Shown piece by piece: positions 5,569 to 7,729 of a stretch of DNA of 7,729 nucleotides. The position numbers and the translations under genes were made by a program. Numbering within the stretch: the stretch's first letter is position 1; each line of letters begins with the position of its first letter. The notes under the pieces were generated by a model that was given only the letters and a program-made list of their open reading frames with translations, made no database searches and had not been told where the DNA came from. This stretch comes from Candidatus Dadabacteria bacterium (GTDB lineage Bacteria > J088), in assembly GCA_003695505.1 (NCBI GenBank), contig RFIY01000286.1:1-7729 (forward strand). The letters are read 5' to 3'.

Positions 5569-7104
5569 GTGGCCCTTGCAACCGCCATTGGTGCGGCCGT
5601 CGTTGGTATTGACGCCGTGCCCGTTCGCGTCGAAATCGACCTGTCTTTCGGTCTGCCCGCATTCCAGATCGTCGGCCTGCCCGACGGGGCCGTACGAGAA
5701 TCCCGGGATCGGGTGCGCTCGGCGCTGCGCAACAGCGGGTTCGATCTGTTTCAGCACCGCATCACCGTCAATCTTGCTCCAGCCGATCTGCGCAAGGAAG
5801 GGGCGGCGTTCGATCTGCCCGTCGCGCTGGCCATGCTGGCGGCGCAGGGCGTGTTCCCGCCGGAACGCCTTGGCGGACTGGTGATGGCCGGAGAGCTCGG
5901 GCTGGATGGGCGCGTTCGACCAATTCCGGGCGTGCTTCCCATCGCCGTGGCGTGCCGCAACAGGCGCCTGCCCCGTCTGATCGTCCCCGAAGACAACGCA
6001 CGCGAGGCAGCAATCGTCGAAGGCGTCCAGGTGATTCCGGCGCGCACGCTCCAGGAGGTCGTCGGCTGGTTCGGCGACGATGGCCGTTTCCCCGATGCGG
6101 TAGAGGCTCCCGAGGCGCTCACGGCGGAGCGGCCGGACCTCGATTACAGCGAAGTCCGTGGCCAGCATCACGCCAAGCGTGCACTTGAAGTCGCGGCCGC
6201 CGGCGGCCACAACGTGCTGATGATTGGCCCCCCGGGATCGGGCAAAACCATGCTGGCGCGGCGGCTACCGACGATCCTGCCAGAACCGTCGTTCACAGAG
6301 GCGCTCGAGACCACTCAAATCTACAGCGCCGCCGGGCTGCTGCCGGCCGGAGCCGGACTGTTGACGACCCGCCCCTATCGTTCACCACACCATTCCATTT
6401 CGGATGCGGGACTGATTGGCGGCGGTTCGAACCCTCAGCCAGGAGAGGTCAGCCTGAGCCACCACGGCGTCCTGTTTCTGGACGAGTTACCGGAATTTCG
6501 CAAGCACGTCCTCGAACTGCTCCGGCAACCGCTCGAAGACGGCGTCGTCACGATTTCGCGCGCCACCAGCCGTGTCACCTGGCCTGCTTCATTCATGCTC
6601 GTCGCCAGCATGAACCCGTGCCCGTGCGGCTATCGCGACGACCCGGCCCATGTCTGCACCTGTACACCAGCCCAGATCGACCGATACCAGGCCCGCCTGT
6701 CGGGACCGTTACTCGATCGCATCGATCTGCACATCGATGTGCCGGCCATTGCCTGGGACGAGCTGGCTGACGCCCCTCGTGGCGCATCCAGCGCGGTTCT
6801 GCGCGAACGTGTCGCGGCCGCGCGAGAACGACAGGCTCACCGGTTTCGGGACGAGGCTCATCTGCACGCCAATGCGGACATGGGTTCACGCGAACTCGAG
6901 CGGTACTGCGGGCTTGATGCTGCCGGAGAAGAATTGCTTCGGGCCGCGAGCCAGCGCTTTGGTTTCAGCGCGCGTGCCATTTCACGCATCCTCAAGGTCG
7001 CGCGTACCATCGCCGACCTGTCCGGAGATGAGACGATCGGCGCTCCCCACCTCGCTGAAGCCGTGGGCTATCGCAGCCTGGACCGGCGCATGCAGCCGAT
7101 CTGA
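5569..7104 (+). CDS. comM: ComM/YifB family Mg-chelatase-like AAA+ ATPase (branch-migration helicase)
   Basis: ComM is a cytoplasmic hexameric helicase that extends strand exchange when incoming DNA is integrated during natural transformation. The homologue YifB also occurs in bacteria not known to be competent. The 511-residue length is typical. The N-terminal ChlI-like domain (about 1-165) includes VGIDAVPVRVEIDLSFGLP (12-30), IVGLPDGAVRESRDRVRSAL (34-53) and ITVNLAPADLRKEG (65-78). The AAA+ core has Walker A GPPGSGKT (220-227), Walker B VLFLDE (301-306) and the family Cys pattern CPC...CTC (351-353, 363-365), followed by SGPLLDRIDLHIDVP (378-392). The C-terminal helical domain has FGFSARAISRILKVARTIADL (464-484). 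The GTG start at 5569 is the only reasonable choice: an in-frame TGA lies at 5548-5550, a purine/G-rich ribosome site (5554-5563) lies five bases upstream, and ALA matches family N-termini. The gene is intact and ends at TGA 7102-7104. It is divergent from the DUF58 gene and not obviously linked to it in function. Confidence 0.95.
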   Translation: MALATAIGAAVVGIDAVPVRVEIDLSFGLPAFQIVGLPDGAVRESRDRVRSALRNSGFDLFQHRITVNLAPADLRKEGAAFDLPVALAMLAAQGVFPPERLGGLVMAGELGLDGRVRPIPGVLPIAVACRNRRLPRLIVPEDNAREAAIVEGVQVIPARTLQEVVGWFGDDGRFPDAVEAPEALTAERPDLDYSEVRGQHHAKRALEVAAAGGHNVLMIGPPGSGKTMLARRLPTILPEPSFTEALETTQIYSAAGLLPAGAGLLTTRPYRSPHHSISDAGLIGGGSNPQPGEVSLSHHGVLFLDELPEFRKHVLELLRQPLEDGVVTISRATSRVTWPASFMLVASMNPCPCGYRDDPAHVCTCTPAQIDRYQARLSGPLLDRIDLHIDVPAIAWDELADAPRGASSAVLRERVAAARERQAHRFRDEAHLHANADMGSRELERYCGLDAAGEELLRAASQRFGFSARAISRILKVARTIADLSGDETIGAPHLAEAVGYRSLDRRMQPI

Positions 7105-7111
7105 CCTTCCC

Positions 7112-7124
7112 GCCGCCCTGCGGC
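7112..7124. terminator. Short hairpin between convergent comM and hydrolase genes (weak)
   Basis: GCCGC (7112-7116) and GCGGC (7120-7124) can pair around a 3-base loop, 8 bases after the comM stop. No T-run follows. It is a candidate for a weak transcription end in the 48-bp convergent gap, where nothing else is visible. Confidence 0.2.
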
Positions 7125-7152
7125 CACCGTTACCCTGCCTGCACGCAAAGCG

Positions 7153-7729
7153 TCAACAGGATGCCGATCCCAACACCTGGTCAAGGAAGGCCGCGACGCG
7201 CTGCGCGACCCGCTCGGCCTCGACATCCTGCGTCAGTACATGCCAGGAACGCGGCATCACCTCGAGCTGGGCATCCCCGCCAAAGCGGCGTGCGGCCTCA
7301 CGGGCACCCGCCAGCGCGGCGACGTGGTCATGCGCACCGTGCAACATCAACACAGGGGCACCCAATGGTCGCGCCGTCCGACGCTGGGCGCGCAAGGCCG
7401 CATCGACCTCGGCCACGGCATACAGCGATGTCCACGCATAACTGACCGACCGTGCGCGCGCTTCGGGATCCGAGATGTCCGGCCCACCATCCTTGATGCG
7501 GATCCAGCGCCTTGCCACGCTCGTACCGCGAAGGCGCGGCAGCAACGCCCGACCCAGCGGGTCATCGATGCGCCACGGCATGGCCAGCAACACCAGTGCG
7601 TCTGGTGCCAGTGCTTCGTCGAACAGCAAACGGGCGAGCACTGCTCCCAGACTGAGACCAACGACGCCGCATACCGAGCATTCAGCACGGAGCGCCCGAT
7701 AGGCGGTACGGACCGCGGCAAACCATTCC
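7153..7729 (-). CDS. Alpha/beta hydrolase, carboxylesterase/lipase-like (5' partial)
   Basis: This is a serine hydrolase of the alpha/beta fold, probably acting on carboxylic esters; the substrate is unknown. The frame is open to the window edge (first full codon at 7728), giving 191 visible residues. The N-terminal beta strands and oxyanion-hole region, probably 60-70 residues, lie outside. The nucleophile elbow is G-L-S-L-G with Ser at local residue 26 (codon 7653-7651). The acid is probably Asp134 in LMLHGAHDHVA, and the base His163 in PRSWHVLTQDVEAERVAQRVAAFL. The PxSxHVLxxDxExxxVxxxVxxFL pattern and the residues between Ser and Asp resemble Est30-type carboxylesterases and monoacylglycerol lipases, whose length is about 250. 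A GTG at 7641 would start after the catalytic serine and is not the true start. The gene ends at TGA (7155-7153), convergent with comM. Confidence 0.88.
   Translation of the reverse strand, partial: EWFAAVRTAYRALRAECSVCGVVGLSLGAVLARLLFDEALAPDALVLLAMPWRIDDPLGRALLPRLRGTSVARRWIRIKDGGPDISDPEARARSVSYAWTSLYAVAEVDAALRAQRRTARPLGAPVLMLHGAHDHVAALAGAREAARRFGGDAQLEVMPRSWHVLTQDVEAERVAQRVAAFLDQVLGSASC

Noticed and set aside
5455-6210. N-terminal extension of the DUF58 frame to 590 residues
   Set aside because: The extension is antisense to the start of comM and lacks DUF58-like sequence. Good start signals and the family N-terminus are found at 5454.
7555-7641. GTG 7641 as the start of the hydrolase
   Set aside because: Starting there would drop the GLSLG nucleophile elbow, which lies in frame upstream. 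The gene clearly continues beyond the window.
1-7729. CRISPR array, insertion sequence, tRNA or defence system
   Set aside because: No spaced direct repeats, transposase motifs, terminal inverted repeats, tRNA cloverleaf or known defence domains were seen. The genes are dense and mostly housekeeping.

Overview
The window reads as an ordinary chromosomal stretch from a GC-rich (roughly 60% or more by eye) gammaproteobacterium. The indicators are a PcnB-type poly(A) polymerase with an arginine-rich tail, a ComM/YifB AAA+ protein and a DUF58-TgpA transglutaminase pair. The family matches come from recognising motifs by eye, not from a search, and I cannot name the genus. I see no mobile element, phage gene, CRISPR array, tRNA or rRNA, and no non-coding stretch longer than about 115 bases.

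Layout. (1) Bases 1-423, plus strand: the C-terminal half of rsmI (16S rRNA ribose methyltransferase), cut by the window edge. (2) Bases 538-1917, plus strand: pcnB, poly(A) polymerase I, with a non-ATG start and a strongly basic C-terminus. (3) Bases 1945-5454, minus strand: three co-directional genes read from high to low coordinate. These are a DUF58 protein, a TgpA-like membrane transglutaminase overlapping it by 4 bp, and after a 79-bp gap a small predicted four-helix membrane protein that I do not recognise. (4) Bases 5569-7104, plus strand: comM, divergent from the DUF58 gene across a 114-bp spacer. (5) Bases 7153-7729, minus strand: an alpha/beta hydrolase (carboxylesterase/lipase-like), convergent with comM and cut at its N-terminus by the window edge.

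Functionally these are separate modules. rsmI and pcnB are RNA-metabolism genes. The DUF58-TgpA pair is a conserved envelope module that in many bacteria sits beside a MoxR AAA+ ATPase; no MoxR gene is next to it here. ComM is the branch-migration helicase of natural transformation. The hydrolase is a generic serine esterase. I find no convincing new multi-gene system. The points most worth a second look are the unknown small membrane protein downstream of tgpA, the absence of an adjacent moxR, and the unusual start and leader of pcnB.
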